Source: Nocardioides piscis
GTDB lineage: Bacteria > Actinomycetota > Actinomycetes > Propionibacteriales > Nocardioidaceae
Assembly: GCF_011300215.1 (NCBI RefSeq)
Contig: NZ_CP049866.1
Location: 496,001-560,000, forward strand
Direction of reading: 5' to 3'
DNA: 64,000 bases
In this document: positions 17,978 through 27,012 of the stretch, one piece after another
Position numbering within the stretch: the first letter of the stretch is position 1
Layout of the letters: each line of letters begins with the position of its first letter
Position numbers and translations under genes: made by a program
The notes under the pieces: generated by a model
The model's database searches: none
What the model was told of the DNA's origin: nothing
What the model saw: the letters and a program-made list of their open reading frames with translations, nothing else

Positions 17978-18044
17978 GGGATATCCATGGGAGAAACGGG
18001 GGTCATTGCCGTCCCCAAACCCCCCTACCTCCCATGGATATCGG
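17978..18044. repeat. Dispersed palindrome, copy 1 (imperfect)
   Basis: The left arm (17978-18003) is identical over 26 bases to the left arm of the element at 56702. The right arm pairs perfectly only over its outer 14 bases (GATATCCATGGGAG 17980-17993 with CTCCCATGGATATC 18029-18042), the inner part having diverged. It fills most of the 81 bases between the convergent Eis-like gene and the DUF4229 gene, a place suited to a bidirectional terminator. Confidence 0.8.
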
Positions 18045-18053
18045 CGAGGCGGG

Positions 18054-18317
18054 TCAGTCCTGGTCCTCGCGTGCCTTCCGCTCCTCCAGGGCCGCCGAGG
18101 CCCGGGCGGCGCGCTCCTCGACCCGACGGGCGAACGCGTCGCGCTGCCGGTTGAGGAGGAAGTAGGACAAGATCCCGGAGACGACGAAGGCGATCACGAC
18201 CGGCCAGATGGCCGGGACCTCGCCCTCGGTGAACAGTGACCAGACGAGCGCCACGGTGATCAGGCTGGCGACGAAGAGCAGGATGCGCAGCCCCGTGTAG
18301 ATGGCGAATTCCTTCAT
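18054..18317 (-). CDS. DUF4229-type small membrane protein
   Basis: An 87-residue protein with two hydrophobic segments (about 10-29 and 36-55) and a highly charged, probably helical C-terminal tail (DAFARRVEERAARASAALEERKAREDQD region, residues 60-87). This pattern fits DUF4229, an actinobacterial family of unknown function. The ATG at 18317 overlaps the ccsB stop as ATGA. It is the last gene of the cytochrome c maturation operon, which suggests a supporting role there, but I infer no activity. Confidence 0.8.
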   Translation of the reverse strand: MKEFAIYTGLRILLFVASLITVALVWSLFTEGEVPAIWPVVIAFVVSGILSYFLLNRQRDAFARRVEERAARASAALEERKAREDQD

Positions 18318-19243
18318 GACTGCACCTCTCGAACGGATGGTTCGGTGATCGAGGCCGGAGCGGCGTAGGAGTGCTGGCTCTGGCTGCTGAAGAAGTTGAT
18401 CCCGATGAAGTTGAACCACAGCGTCGCCAGGCCCACGAGCGCGACGATCGCAGCGTTGCGTCCCTTCCAGCCGGCGGTCGCGCGGGCGTGGAGATAGGCC
18501 GCATAGACGACCCAGGTGATGAACGCCCACACCTCCTTGGGGTCCCAGTTCCAGTAGGACGCCCACGCCTCGTGTGCCCAGATCGGGCCGCTGATGAGCA
18601 CCGCGAACGTCCACACCGGGAAGCCGAACGCGTGCATGCGGTAGGACAGGCGGTCGAGCGAGACGAGGTCGGGGACACGCGCGAGATAGCCGCGCTCCTT
18701 GGACGAGCGCTCCTTGAGGAGATAGAGCACCGAGCAGATCCCGGCCAGGGTGAACGCGGCTGTGGCGATCACCGCGGAGACGACGTGGATGACCAGCCAA
18801 GGCGAATAGAGCGCCTCCGTCAGCGGAGCGACGGGGTCATAGAGCCAGACCACCGCCATCATCACCATCGACAAGATGAAGGCCACGACCAGCGGGCCCA
18901 TCCACTCGAGCTTGTAGCGGCGCAGGAACAGCAGGTAGAGCAGCCCGACGAAGAAGGTCCCCGACAGCGTGAACTCGTACATGTTGCCCCAGGGCACCCT
19001 GTTGGGGTCGGCAGCCATGCCACGGCCGACGAGGGCGACGAGGTGCACCGCGACCGCCACGACGGTGAGCAGGACCCCGAGGCGGCCGGCCATGGCCGTG
19101 CGTCCCGTGGTGGGGTTCTCGTCTGCCGCGAGCTTGCGCAGCGCCGCCCACTGGACGAGGTGGGCCAGCAGGGCCAGGAAGTAGACGACCCCACTGGCCG
19201 CCACAGCCTGGTTGCTCAGGGCCTCCCACGATGCGTTGGTCAC
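18314..19243 (-). CDS. ccsB: Cytochrome c biogenesis protein CcsB/CcsA family
   Basis: This is the heme-handling subunit of the System II cytochrome c synthetase, which moves heme across the membrane and ligates it to apocytochrome with ResB. The 309-residue polytopic protein has about eight membrane segments and the tryptophan-rich heme motif ASYWNWDPKEVWAFITW (about residues 228-244). Conserved histidines flank it (IHVVSAV and AAYLHARAT). It overlaps both neighbours by four bases (ATGA), so it is coupled to resB and DUF4229. Naming varies: the CcsA-type protein is called CcsB or ResC in some genomes. Confidence 0.94.
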   Translation of the reverse strand: MTNASWEALSNQAVAASGVVYFLALLAHLVQWAALRKLAADENPTTGRTAMAGRLGVLLTVVAVAVHLVALVGRGMAADPNRVPWGNMYEFTLSGTFFVGLLYLLFLRRYKLEWMGPLVVAFILSMVMMAVVWLYDPVAPLTEALYSPWLVIHVVSAVIATAAFTLAGICSVLYLLKERSSKERGYLARVPDLVSLDRLSYRMHAFGFPVWTFAVLISGPIWAHEAWASYWNWDPKEVWAFITWVVYAAYLHARATAGWKGRNAAIVALVGLATLWFNFIGINFFSSQSQHSYAAPASITEPSVREVQS

Positions 19244-20811
19244 GCCTTGTCCTCTCTTGTGTGTTGCAGCGACGCCATGATCCCCGCGAGCTCGAGCTCG
19301 CCGCGCTCGGGGTCGCCGCCGTTGCTGCGGTCGAGCGCGCCGAGATCGACGATCGTCGAATCCGTCGCCTCGTCACGCCGGGCGCGCACCCACACGCGGC
19401 GGGGCCGGATGAACAGCGAGCCGAGCAGCCCCAGCAGGGCCAGCACGACACCGGTGAGAGCCACCAGCTTGCCGGGGGTGTGGCTGATCTGGACCTTGTT
19501 CCAGCGCGGGATCTCCTCCTCGAAGGTGACCGACCCGAGCCCGTCGGGCAGCTCGACGGTGTCACCCGGACGCAGGTCGAGGCGCAGCGGCTGCTCGTCG
19601 TCCTTCATCAGCTGCGTCGCGTCCGCCTTGTCGAGGACGTAGACCGACCCGCCCGTGCCCAGGTCGCCGGTGTACACGAACAGCGAGAGGACGGGGTTGG
19701 CGAGATCGCCGTACGTCGATCGCGGCATCCCGTCCCCGAGCGCGAACGTCGGGAAGAACTCGCCTTCCAGCGCGATCTCGTCGGGGTTGCCGAAGGGGGC
19801 GCGCGCGACGCCGAAGGACTGGAACGTCTGGTCGAGCGGCAGGAAGATCGCCGGGCCGCTGCGGGCCACGTCGCCGTTGCCGTCCCTGATGGTGATCTGT
19901 GGGGCGTAGCCGTGCCCGATCAGGAAGACCTCGGTGTCGCCGACGTCCAGCGGGTGGTTGACCCTGAGGTCGTAGTCCTTCACCGGGGAGTCGGGTGTCT
20001 CCTGGTATTCCAGCTCGCTGACGAACTTGCGCGCCATGCCGGCGCGCGGCCCCTCGGTCAGCCAGTCGACCTCGAAGTCCTTGATCGTGAAGGAGAACGG
20101 CTCGAGGTCGTCGGCGTCGAACAGGCTGCCCGGGACGAAGTCGTCGTATTGCGTCAGGTCGTTGGAGAAGCCCTTCCCCTCGACCACGATCACGCCGCCC
20201 TTGAAGCCGAACAGCCCGCCCACGGCGAAGCCGGCCAGCACGACCAGCACCGAGATGTGGAAGACGAGGTTGCCCACCTCGCGGAGATAGCCCTTCTCCG
20301 CCGACACGGCACCGTCGACCGTGACCACGCGGTAGCGGCGCCGCTTCAGCTCGCTGGCGGCCCGCTGCAGCACGTCGTCGGGAGCATCCGGTGTCGCGTA
20401 CGCCGAGTGCTCGGGCAGCCTCGACAGGTTGCTCGGTGCCCTGGGTGGCTCGGCCCGCAGCGCCCGCCAGTAGACAGCCGTGCGGGGCACGATGCAGCCG
20501 ACGAGCGAGACCATCAGCAGGAGATAGATCGCCGAGAACCACGGGGAGTCATAGACCGAGAACAGTCCGAGCGCGTCATAGATCGGCGTCAGCTTCGGGT
20601 GCTCCTCCTGCCAGCGGGAGACGCCGATGGAGTCGACGTCCTCCTGGGGCACCACCGAGCCCGGGATCGACGCGAGCGCCAGGAGGAGCAGGAGCATGAG
20701 TGCCGTGCGCATGGAGGTGACCTGGCGCCATACCCAGCGCGCCAGCTCGCGGGAGGTCATGTCGGCCGGCATCGGGGTGGCCTGGCGGTCACGGCCTCCG
20801 GTCTCGGTCAT
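19240..20811 (-). CDS. resB: Cytochrome c biogenesis protein ResB
   Basis: ResB is the partner of CcsB/CcsA in the System II cytochrome c synthetase. The 523-residue protein has three N-terminal membrane helices (about 36-55, 90-110 and 184-203), a large extracytoplasmic domain (about 215-455) and a final helix (about 460-482). The SIPGSVVPQ segment after the first helix and the LREVGNLVFHISVLVVL helix are typical of the family. The ATG at 20811 overlaps the ccdA stop. The long open frame upstream is only ccdA read in another frame. Confidence 0.95.
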   Translation of the reverse strand: MTETGGRDRQATPMPADMTSRELARWVWRQVTSMRTALMLLLLLALASIPGSVVPQEDVDSIGVSRWQEEHPKLTPIYDALGLFSVYDSPWFSAIYLLLMVSLVGCIVPRTAVYWRALRAEPPRAPSNLSRLPEHSAYATPDAPDDVLQRAASELKRRRYRVVTVDGAVSAEKGYLREVGNLVFHISVLVVLAGFAVGGLFGFKGGVIVVEGKGFSNDLTQYDDFVPGSLFDADDLEPFSFTIKDFEVDWLTEGPRAGMARKFVSELEYQETPDSPVKDYDLRVNHPLDVGDTEVFLIGHGYAPQITIRDGNGDVARSGPAIFLPLDQTFQSFGVARAPFGNPDEIALEGEFFPTFALGDGMPRSTYGDLANPVLSLFVYTGDLGTGGSVYVLDKADATQLMKDDEQPLRLDLRPGDTVELPDGLGSVTFEEEIPRWNKVQISHTPGKLVALTGVVLALLGLLGSLFIRPRRVWVRARRDEATDSTIVDLGALDRSNGGDPERGELELAGIMASLQHTREDKA

Positions 20812-21563
20812 ACGGCGACCTCGAAGTCGCTGATCAGCCTGACCTGGAGCCACTGGACGATCCAGTCCCACGCGCCGCTCACGAGCAGCACGCCCACGAG
20901 GACCAGCATCAGCCCGCCGATCCGGGTGACCCACTGCTGGTGGCGGCGGACGACCGCGAAGGCCGCCAGGGCGCGCCGGTAGGCCAGCGCCGCGAAGATG
21001 AAGGGCAGCCCGAGCCCGAGCGCATAGACGGCCGACAGGAGCGCGCCGCGCGCGGCGGTCGCCTCCTGCGCGGAGAGGCTGAAGATGACGCCGAGGGTGG
21101 GACCGACGCAGGGGGTCCAACCGAGCCCGAACAGGAAACCGAGGAACGGGGCGGCCACCAGCCCGACCGCGGGCACCTTGTGGAACCGCACCTCCCGCTG
21201 GAGCTGCGGCACGAGACCGATGAATGCCAGCCCCATCAGGATCACGAAGACACCGAGCACGACGTTGAGCTGTTGGACGTGTGCGGCCAACCAGACGCCG
21301 AACTCGCCGGTGATCGCACCGAGCGCGACGAACACGACCGCGAAGCCGAGGACGAACAGCACCGAGCCCGCGAGCATCCGGCCGCGCCCGTGGCGACCTT
21401 CGGCCAGGTCCGCGCCCGAGATGCCGGTGGCGTAGGAGAGATAGCCGGGCAGCATCGGGATCACGCAGGGTGAGAAGAAGGAGACCAGACCCGCCAGGAG
21501 GGCGAACGGCAGCGCGAGCAGGAGCGAACCCGATGCTGCAGTCTCCCTGAAGAGGTCACCCAC
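20808..21563 (-). CDS. ccdA: Cytochrome c biogenesis protein CcdA (DsbD-like electron carrier)
   Basis: CcdA passes reducing equivalents from cytoplasmic thioredoxin across the membrane to ResA, keeping apocytochrome cysteines reduced. The 251-residue protein has six membrane segments and the two redox-active cysteines in FFSPCVIPMLPGYLSY (about residue 32) and FGLGWTPCVGPTLG (about residue 155). The GTG at 21563 overlaps the resA end by 8 bases; the open frame goes further upstream but only as a shadow of resA. Length fits the family. Confidence 0.95.
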   Translation of the reverse strand: MGDLFRETAASGSLLLALPFALLAGLVSFFSPCVIPMLPGYLSYATGISGADLAEGRHGRGRMLAGSVLFVLGFAVVFVALGAITGEFGVWLAAHVQQLNVVLGVFVILMGLAFIGLVPQLQREVRFHKVPAVGLVAAPFLGFLFGLGWTPCVGPTLGVIFSLSAQEATAARGALLSAVYALGLGLPFIFAALAYRRALAAFAVVRRHQQWVTRIGGLMLVLVGVLLVSGAWDWIVQWLQVRLISDFEVAV

Positions 21564-22122
21564 TGGCTTCGCTCTCGACGTCCTCGATGATGTCGACGAG
21601 CGTCCCCACCGACGGCAGCGCGCCGAAGACGGCCGCGGCGATCCGCCCCTCCGCGTCGAGCACGAACGTGGTGGGGGGCGCACGCACGGGCACGACCTCG
21701 GAGAAGGCGAGCAGCGCCTTGCTCTCCGGGTCGTAGATCGAGGGATAGGGCACCTCGAAGGAGCGGACGAACGTGCGAGCGTTGTCGGTCGAGGCGTCGC
21801 GGATGTTGATGCCCAGGAAGTCGGCGATCTCCGAGGTCTCCTCGGCCGCCTCGTTGAGGTCGGGTTGCTCCGTCTCGCAGGGCCCGCACCACGAGCCCCA
21901 GACGTTGACCACGACCACCCCGCCGCGGAGGTCGGCGAGGGCGATCTTGCGGCCGTCGAGGTCCTCACCGCTGGCGTCGACCGGCTGCTCCCGGTCCTCG
22001 ACGGGGATCAGCGTCACCGCCCCGTCCTGGGAGATGAAGCCCCGGTCGTCGGGCCCCTCGAACGACGAGCACCCGGAGGCCAGCGACAGGCACAGGACGA
22101 CGCCCAGGATTCGCAGCTTCAC
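21556..22122 (-). CDS. resA: ResA-like thiol-disulfide oxidoreductase lipoprotein
   Basis: This is an extracytoplasmic thioredoxin-fold protein that reduces apocytochrome c before heme attachment. The 188-residue protein has a lipoprotein signal ending LASGC (C18 is lipidated) and a thioredoxin domain with the active site WGSWCGPC (C79, C82). The cis-proline segment RAPPTTFVLD is about residue 145. It lies between the phosphatase gene (5 bases) and ccdA (8-base overlap) in the ccs operon. The membrane anchor places it next to CcdA, its electron source. Confidence 0.95.
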   Translation of the reverse strand: MKLRILGVVLCLSLASGCSSFEGPDDRGFISQDGAVTLIPVEDREQPVDASGEDLDGRKIALADLRGGVVVVNVWGSWCGPCETEQPDLNEAAEETSEIADFLGINIRDASTDNARTFVRSFEVPYPSIYDPESKALLAFSEVVPVRAPPTTFVLDAEGRIAAAVFGALPSVGTLVDIIEDVESEASG

Positions 22123-22126
22123 GATC

Positions 22127-22804
22127 TCAGGGACGATCTTCGGGCTTGGCTCCGCCCGCGGAGAACGGCGCCGAGCGGTCGCCCACCGGGATCAGGTCGC
22201 CGGCGGGCTCCGAATAGGCCACCTGGCGCAGCTTGTCGCCCTCGAAGTGCAGGGACGTCACCGAGCACAGGGTGCACTGACGGTTCTTGGGGTGGTGGAG
22301 GTAGCGGCGCTTCTCCGCGAACAGCCGCGTCGTCCAGATCGGCAGCTGGTGCGAGACGACCACGGCCTCGTGACCGCGGGCGGCGTCCCGGGCGTCCTCG
22401 ACGGCCGCCATCATCCGGGACACGATCTCTTCGTAGGGCTCGCCCCACGACGGGGTGAAGGGGTTGTAGAGGTGGCGCAGCAGGCTGGGTCGCTTGGCGA
22501 AGGTCAGGACACCGGCAGCGAAGTTGACCCCTTCGAAGCGGTTGCTCGACTCGATCACCCGCGGGTCGATCACCGGGGTGAGCCCCCGTGCGGCGGCCAG
22601 GGGTGCCGCGGTCTCCTGGGCACGCTCGAGCGGCGACGAGCGGATGTGGACGATGTCGCGCCCGCCCAGCATCTCCCCGATGCGCTGGGCCATCTGGTTG
22701 CCGAGGTCGGAGAGGTGGAACCCGTCGCGGCGGCCATAGAGCACGCCCTCGGGGTTGTGCACCTCGCCGTGGCGGAGGAGGTGGACGATGGTCCGGTCGC
22801 TCAT
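22127..22804 (-). CDS. Histidine phosphatase family protein
   Basis: A 225-residue member of the phosphoglycerate-mutase-like histidine phosphatase branch. The nucleophile motif is [10 protein letters not shown] (His12). The second catalytic region is [10 protein letters not shown], and [10 protein letters not shown] carries the other conserved histidine. Substrate is unknown; a similar gene sits between hemL and resA in mycobacteria (Rv0525 as I recall), so the placement is conserved. The ATG at 22804 overlaps the hemL stop (ATGA). Confidence 0.9.
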   Translation of the reverse strand: MSDRTIVHLLRHGEVHNPEGVLYGRRDGFHLSDLGNQMAQRIGEMLGGRDIVHIRSSPLERAQETAAPLAAARGLTPVIDPRVIESSNRFEGVNFAAGVLTFAKRPSLLRHLYNPFTPSWGEPYEEIVSRMMAAVEDARDAARGHEAVVVSHQLPIWTTRLFAEKRRYLHHPKNRQCTLCSVTSLHFEGDKLRQVAYSEPAGDLIPVGDRSAPFSAGGAKPEDRP

Positions 22805-24116
22805 GCGGTTCCTTTCGCTGCGGCAGCGCGGGCTGCACCCGGGAGGGCGTCGAGGACGGCCGTGACCGCTCTTTCGTCGTGCGCCGCCGAGACGAACCAT
22901 GCCTCGAAGGCCGAGGGCGGCAGGTGCACGCCCGCGTCGAGCATGGCGTGGAAGAACGCGGCGAACGCAGCGGTGTCCTGCGCGGCGGCGTCGGCGAAGT
23001 CGGTGACGGCACCCTCGCGGAAGAACACCGAGAACATCGTCCCGGCACTCTGGACGACGTGCGGGACCCCCGCCGCCGTGAGCGCGTCACCGGCCGCCGA
23101 CTTGATCGCCTCGGCCGCGGTCGACAGGTCGGCATAGACCTGGGGCGTGGCGAGCCGGAGCGTGGCCAGCCCGGCGGTGGTGGCGATCGGATTGCCCGAG
23201 AGCGTGCCCGCTTGATAGACGGCCCCTTCGGGCGCGAGGTGGCTCATGATCTCGGCGCGGCCACCGAAGGCGGCAGCCGGGAAGCCGCCACCCATGACCT
23301 TGCCGAAGGTCATCAGGTCAGGTGTCCAGCCCTCGTCGGCGCCGTCGAGCCCCCACCCGCCCTGGCGGGTGGCGCGGAAGCCGGTCATCACCTCGTCACT
23401 GACGAAGAGCGCGCCGTGGTCGGAGCAGGTCTGCGCGAGGAAGCCGTTGAAACCGTCGGCCGGGGGACGACGCCCATGTTGCCGGGGGCGGCCTCGGTGA
23501 TGAGACAGGCGATGCGATCGCCATACTCCGCGAAGGCCTGCACCACCGCCTCGCGGTCGTTGTAGGGCAGGACCAGCGTCTCGCCGGCCGCGCTCGCGGG
23601 AACACCCGGCGTGCCGGGGACCGCCAGGGTGGCCAACCCGGAGCCTGCGCTGGCCAGGAGGGCGTCGACGTGACCGTGGTAGCAGCCGGAGAACTTCACG
23701 ACGAGGTCGCGGCCGGTGAACCCACGCGCGAGACGGATCGCCGACATGGTCGCCTCGGTCCCGCTGGAGACGAAGCGGATGCGCTCGGCCGGGGTGCGCG
23801 AGACGATCTCCTCGGCCAGCAGGACCTCGGGCTCGGTGGGCGTGCCGTAGGACGTGCCGCGGGCGACCGCGGCGGTCACCGCCGCCATGACCTCGGGGTG
23901 TGCGTGCCCTAGCAGCATCGGCCCCCAGGAGCAGAGCAGGTCGACGTATTCGTTGCCGTCGACGTCGGTCAACCAAGCACCCTGGGCGCTCCGGATGAAC
24001 CGAGGCGTGCCGCCCACCGCCGAGAACGCGCGCACCGGGGAGTTGACCCCGCCCGGGGTCACGACCTGGCCCCGCTCGAAGAGCGCGGCGGAGGTGGTCG
24101 TGGGACGCCCGGTCAC
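22801..24116 (-). pseudogene. hemL: Glutamate-1-semialdehyde 2,1-aminomutase, one frameshift (probably a sequence error)
   Basis: HemL makes 5-aminolevulinate from glutamate-1-semialdehyde using PLP, right after HemA. The N-terminal half (24116 down to about 23466) reads [25 protein letters not shown] and [17 protein letters not shown]. After [11 protein letters not shown] the frame shifts, and the rest continues as [23 protein letters not shown] and the PLP-lysine motif [19 protein letters not shown], ending at 22801. One G is missing from a five-G run at 23462-23466; adding it gives an intact 438-residue protein. Because hemA, hemC, hemD and hemB are intact and HemL is essential in the same pathway, a sequencing error is likelier than gene loss. 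It leads the operon into the ccs genes. Confidence 0.9.
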
Positions 24117-24280
24117 CGGTTCATTCTGGCTCAGGGGCCAAGAGACGCGGAATCGGGGCTATTCTGTGGGTGACCGACCTCACACTGGGCCTGCAGCCGT
24201 AACCCCCTGTGACAACACTCGTTGACCATCCACGCGGGCTTTGAGGGAGTCAGCGCCGGAGTCCACCAGGGAGATATGCA

Positions 24281-25486
24281 ATGCCAGCTTTCACTCGACT
24301 GCACAAGGCAACGGCCATCGTGCCGCTCGCTCTGCTCTCCGCCGCATGGTCGGTGAGCATGGCCAGCGCAGGTGCGTCCTCCGCAGCGGACGAGGAGCAG
24401 GGGCTGCTGCCCGACGGCACCGCCGTCCCCACCCAGGCCATCGAGGCTCCCGCCAGCGTCTCGGCGCCCCCCGGCAGCACTCCTGCCGCCGCGAGCGGTG
24501 ACACCGGGCGGATCATCGCGACCGCTTCGACCAGCGGGATCCCCACCGCGGCGCTCGCGGCCTACCAGCGCGCCGAGGCCGTCATCAACTCCGCTGACAA
24601 GTCGTGTGAGCTCCCCTGGCAGCTGATCGCCGCGATCGGTCGCGTCGAGTCCGACCACGGCCGCTTCGCGGGCAACACCCTCGACGACGACGGGGTCGCC
24701 CAGCCCGGCATCTACGGCATCCCCCTCAACGGCAAGAACAACACCCAGCGCATCACCGACACCGACGCCGGCCAGCACGACTCGGACGTGAAGTTCGACC
24801 GCGCGGTCGGTCCCATGCAGTTCATCCCCTCCACGTGGTCCGTGGTCGGGGTCGACGGCGACAACGACGGCAAGCGCAACCCCCAGGACATCGACGACGC
24901 GGCCCTCGCCACGGCGGTCTACCTCTGTTCCGGTGACGACGACCTGTCGTCCGACAAGGGCCAGCGCGCCAGCGTCTACCGCTACAACCACTCCAACGAC
25001 TACGTCGACCTCGTGCTGTCCATCATGGAGGCCTACCTCCAGGGTGACTTCACCTCCGTCCCCAACGGCACGACGTCCGCGGGAGTCTTCGCGCCCGACC
25101 CCGCAGGCCCGCGCATCAGCACCGCCCGCACCAACGCCAAGGGCGGCAAGAGCGGCTCCGGCGGCACCGCGGTCGTCCGCGGTGGTGGCGGCTCGACGAC
25201 GACCAAGACGACCCAGCCGACCACCACGGCCTCGGCCACTTCGACGCCTGCGCCTGCACCCACCCAGACGGCCACTCAGGCGCCGACCAAGGTGCCGCTC
25301 AAGCTGCCCACCAAGCTTCCGTCCACGACGCTGACGCCGCTCCCGACCACGGGTGTGAGCCCGGTGGACGAGACGCTGACGTTGACCCAGGCCCTGGCGC
25401 AGTGCACCACCCAAGGTGTGGTCGACGACCTGCTGACGGCGACGAACGAGCTCACCGACTGCGCGAACGCGCTGCTCGCGCCCTGA
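24281..25486 (+). CDS. Secreted lytic transglycosylase (SLT_2/MltB-like)
   Basis: This is predicted to cleave peptidoglycan glycan strands outside the membrane. The 401-residue protein has a signal peptide (about 1-30) and an MltB-type domain (about 85-265). The catalytic Glu is in IGRVESDHGRF (E123), with the supporting motif VGPMQFIPSTW and YLCSGDDDLS carrying a Cys. A Pro/Thr/Ser-rich low-complexity tail (about 285-365) is followed by a short C-terminal segment with two cysteines. Such tails often span the cell wall. The start at 24281 follows AGGGAGA. The 22-bp repeat array begins 9 bases after the stop. Confidence 0.92.
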   Translation: MPAFTRLHKATAIVPLALLSAAWSVSMASAGASSAADEEQGLLPDGTAVPTQAIEAPASVSAPPGSTPAAASGDTGRIIATASTSGIPTAALAAYQRAEAVINSADKSCELPWQLIAAIGRVESDHGRFAGNTLDDDGVAQPGIYGIPLNGKNNTQRITDTDAGQHDSDVKFDRAVGPMQFIPSTWSVVGVDGDNDGKRNPQDIDDAALATAVYLCSGDDDLSSDKGQRASVYRYNHSNDYVDLVLSIMEAYLQGDFTSVPNGTTSAGVFAPDPAGPRISTARTNAKGGKSGSGGTAVVRGGGGSTTTKTTQPTTTASATSTPAPAPTQTATQAPTKVPLKLPTKLPSTTLTPLPTTGVSPVDETLTLTQALAQCTTQGVVDDLLTATNELTDCANALLAP

Positions 25487-25494
25487 CGGAGCGC

Positions 25495-25811
25495 CGAGTC
25501 GGCGCCCCACACCTGCCGAGTCGGCGCTCCACACCTGCCGAGTCGGCGCCCCACACCTGCCGAGTCGGCGCCCCACACCTGCCGAGTCGGCGCCCCACAC
25601 CTGCCGAGTCGGCGCCCCACACCTGCCGAGTCGGCGCCCCACACCTGCCGAGTCGGCGCCCCACACCTGCCGAGTCGGCGCTCCACACCTGCCGAGTCGG
25701 CGCTCCACACCTGCCGAGTCGGCGCTCCACACCTGCCGAGTCGGCGCTCCACACCTGCCGAGTCGGCGCTCCACACCTGCCGAGTCGGCGCTCCACACCT
25801 GCCGAGTCGGC
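25495..25811. repeat. 22-bp tandem repeat array 1 (14 units plus 9 bases)
   Basis: There are fourteen head-to-tail 22-bp units plus a 9-base partial. Seven units have a C and seven a T at one position (order C T C C C C C C T T T T T T); otherwise they are identical. On the minus strand each unit contains the core GCGCCGACTCG, which extends to a near-palindrome GCCGACTCGGC, then a fixed spacer. Period 22 is not a multiple of 3, so open frames across it (for example 24131-25822 minus) are by-products. With array 2 it fills the 521-base gap between two convergent genes. Confidence 0.97.
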
Positions 25812-25841
25812 ATGGAGCTCACTGAGCCGAGCGGAACCGAC

Positions 25842-26005
25842 GCCGACTCGCTGCGCGGTTTGCGCCGACTGGCCGTGTCACCAGCGCCGACTCGCTGCGC
25901 GGTTTGCGCCGACTCGCCGTGTCACCAGCGCCGACTCGCTGCGCGGTTTGCGCCGACTCGCCGTGTCACCAGCGCCGACTGGCCGTGTCACCAGCGCCGA
26001 CTCGC
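25842..26005. repeat. 22-bp repeat array 2, opposite orientation (7 units plus 10 bases)
   Basis: There are seven 22-bp units and a 10-base partial, in the order A B A B A B B. Both types carry the GCGCCGACTCG core of array 1 but on the plus strand: type A continues CTGCGCGGTTTGC and type B CCGTGTCACCAGC. Two of the B units have G instead of C in the core (GCCGACTGG). The array faces array 1 across 30 bases (25812-25841) and ends two bases before the hemB stop codon. So core and period are shared, but spacers differ between arrays. Confidence 0.95.
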
Positions 26006-26007
26006 GA

Positions 26008-27012
26008 TCAGCGGGTGAGCAGCCGGGCTGCGTCAGCTGCCCAGTAGGTGAGGATCACGTCGGCTCCGGCGCGGCGGATCGAGGTCAGCGTCTCGAGCAC
26101 CGCAGCGTCGCGATCGATCCAGCCGTTGGCGGCAGCCGCCTCGACCATCGCGTATTCGCCCGAGATGTTGTAGGCCGCGACCGGCACGTCGACGGCGTCG
26201 CGGACCTGGCGGACCACGTCGAGGTAGGCCAGCGCCGGCTTGACCATGACGATGTCCGCGCCCTCGGCGACGTCCAGCAGCGCCTCGCGGACGCCTTCCC
26301 GGGCGTTGCCCGGGTCCTGCTGATAGGTCAGCCGGTCACCTTCGAGCGATGAGTCGACCGCCTCGCGGAAGGGGCCGAAGAAGGCGGAAGCATATTTCGC
26401 GGAGTAGGCCAGGATCGAGACGTCCGAGTGCTCGGCCGCGTCCAGGGCCTTGCGGACTGCCGCCACCTGGCCGTCCATCATCCCGCTGGGGCCGACCATG
26501 TCGACGCCCGCCTCGGCCTGGGCGCGCGCCATCTCGGCATACGCGACGAGAGTCTTGTCGTTGTCGACCTCGCCGTCGGGCGTCAACAGTCCGCAGTGGC
26601 CGTGGTCGGTGAACTCGTCGAGGCACAGGTCGCTCATCACCGTCAGCGCGTCACCCACTTCGGCGACCACGTCGTTGATCGCGAGGTTGAGGACGCCGCC
26701 GGGGTCGCTGGCGCCGCTGCCCACGGCGTCCTTGGTGGTAGGTATGCCGAAGAGCATCACCCCACCCAGCCCGAGGGCGGCGGCTTCGGCGACCGCCTCG
26801 CGGAGCGAGTCGCGGCTGTGCTGCACCACGCCCGGCATCGAGGAGATCGGCACCGGCTCCTCGATGCCCTCGCGCACGAAGACGGGCAGGACGAGCTGGC
26901 TGGGCCGCACGGTCGTCTCGCTCACGAGGCGCCGGAGCGCAGGGGTGCGCCGCAGCCGACGCGGTCGGATCAGGGGACCGACGACCTCGGGCGACTCACC
27001 CCCCGCCGTCAC
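26008..27012 (-). CDS. hemB: Porphobilinogen synthase (5-aminolevulinate dehydratase)
   Basis: HemB condenses two 5-aminolevulinates to porphobilinogen. The 334-residue protein starts RPRRLRRTPALRRLVSET. The two Schiff-base lysines are in ILAYSAKYASAFFGPFREA and IVMVKPALAYLDV. The metal-site region reads DLCLDEFTDHGHCGLL, with Asp where zinc-type enzymes have Cys, so this is probably the Mg-dependent type. The GTG at 27012 overlaps the preceding stop as GTGA; the longer open frame upstream is a shadow. It is the last gene of the rex-hem operon. Confidence 0.96.
   Translation of the reverse strand: MTAGGESPEVVGPLIRPRRLRRTPALRRLVSETTVRPSQLVLPVFVREGIEEPVPISSMPGVVQHSRDSLREAVAEAAALGLGGVMLFGIPTTKDAVGSGASDPGGVLNLAINDVVAEVGDALTVMSDLCLDEFTDHGHCGLLTPDGEVDNDKTLVAYAEMARAQAEAGVDMVGPSGMMDGQVAAVRKALDAAEHSDVSILAYSAKYASAFFGPFREAVDSSLEGDRLTYQQDPGNAREGVREALLDVAEGADIVMVKPALAYLDVVRQVRDAVDVPVAAYNISGEYAMVEAAAANGWIDRDAAVLETLTSIRRAGADVILTYWAADAARLLTR

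Noticed and set aside
24117..24280. Riboswitch (such as a cyclic di-AMP sensor) upstream of the secreted transglycosylase
   Set aside because: Such switches precede cell wall hydrolase genes in actinobacteria, so I looked, but the conserved core sequences were not found here or upstream of the GH16 gene.
24131..25822. Long minus-strand frame encoding a 22-residue repeated peptide across the repeat array
   Set aside because: A 22-base period without stops is open in several frames on both strands. The rest of the frame is antisense to the transglycosylase; there is no ribosome binding site or domain.
25495..26005. CRISPR array
   Set aside because: Spacers are constant within each unit type, repeats are 22 bp with an 11-base core, and no cas gene is near.
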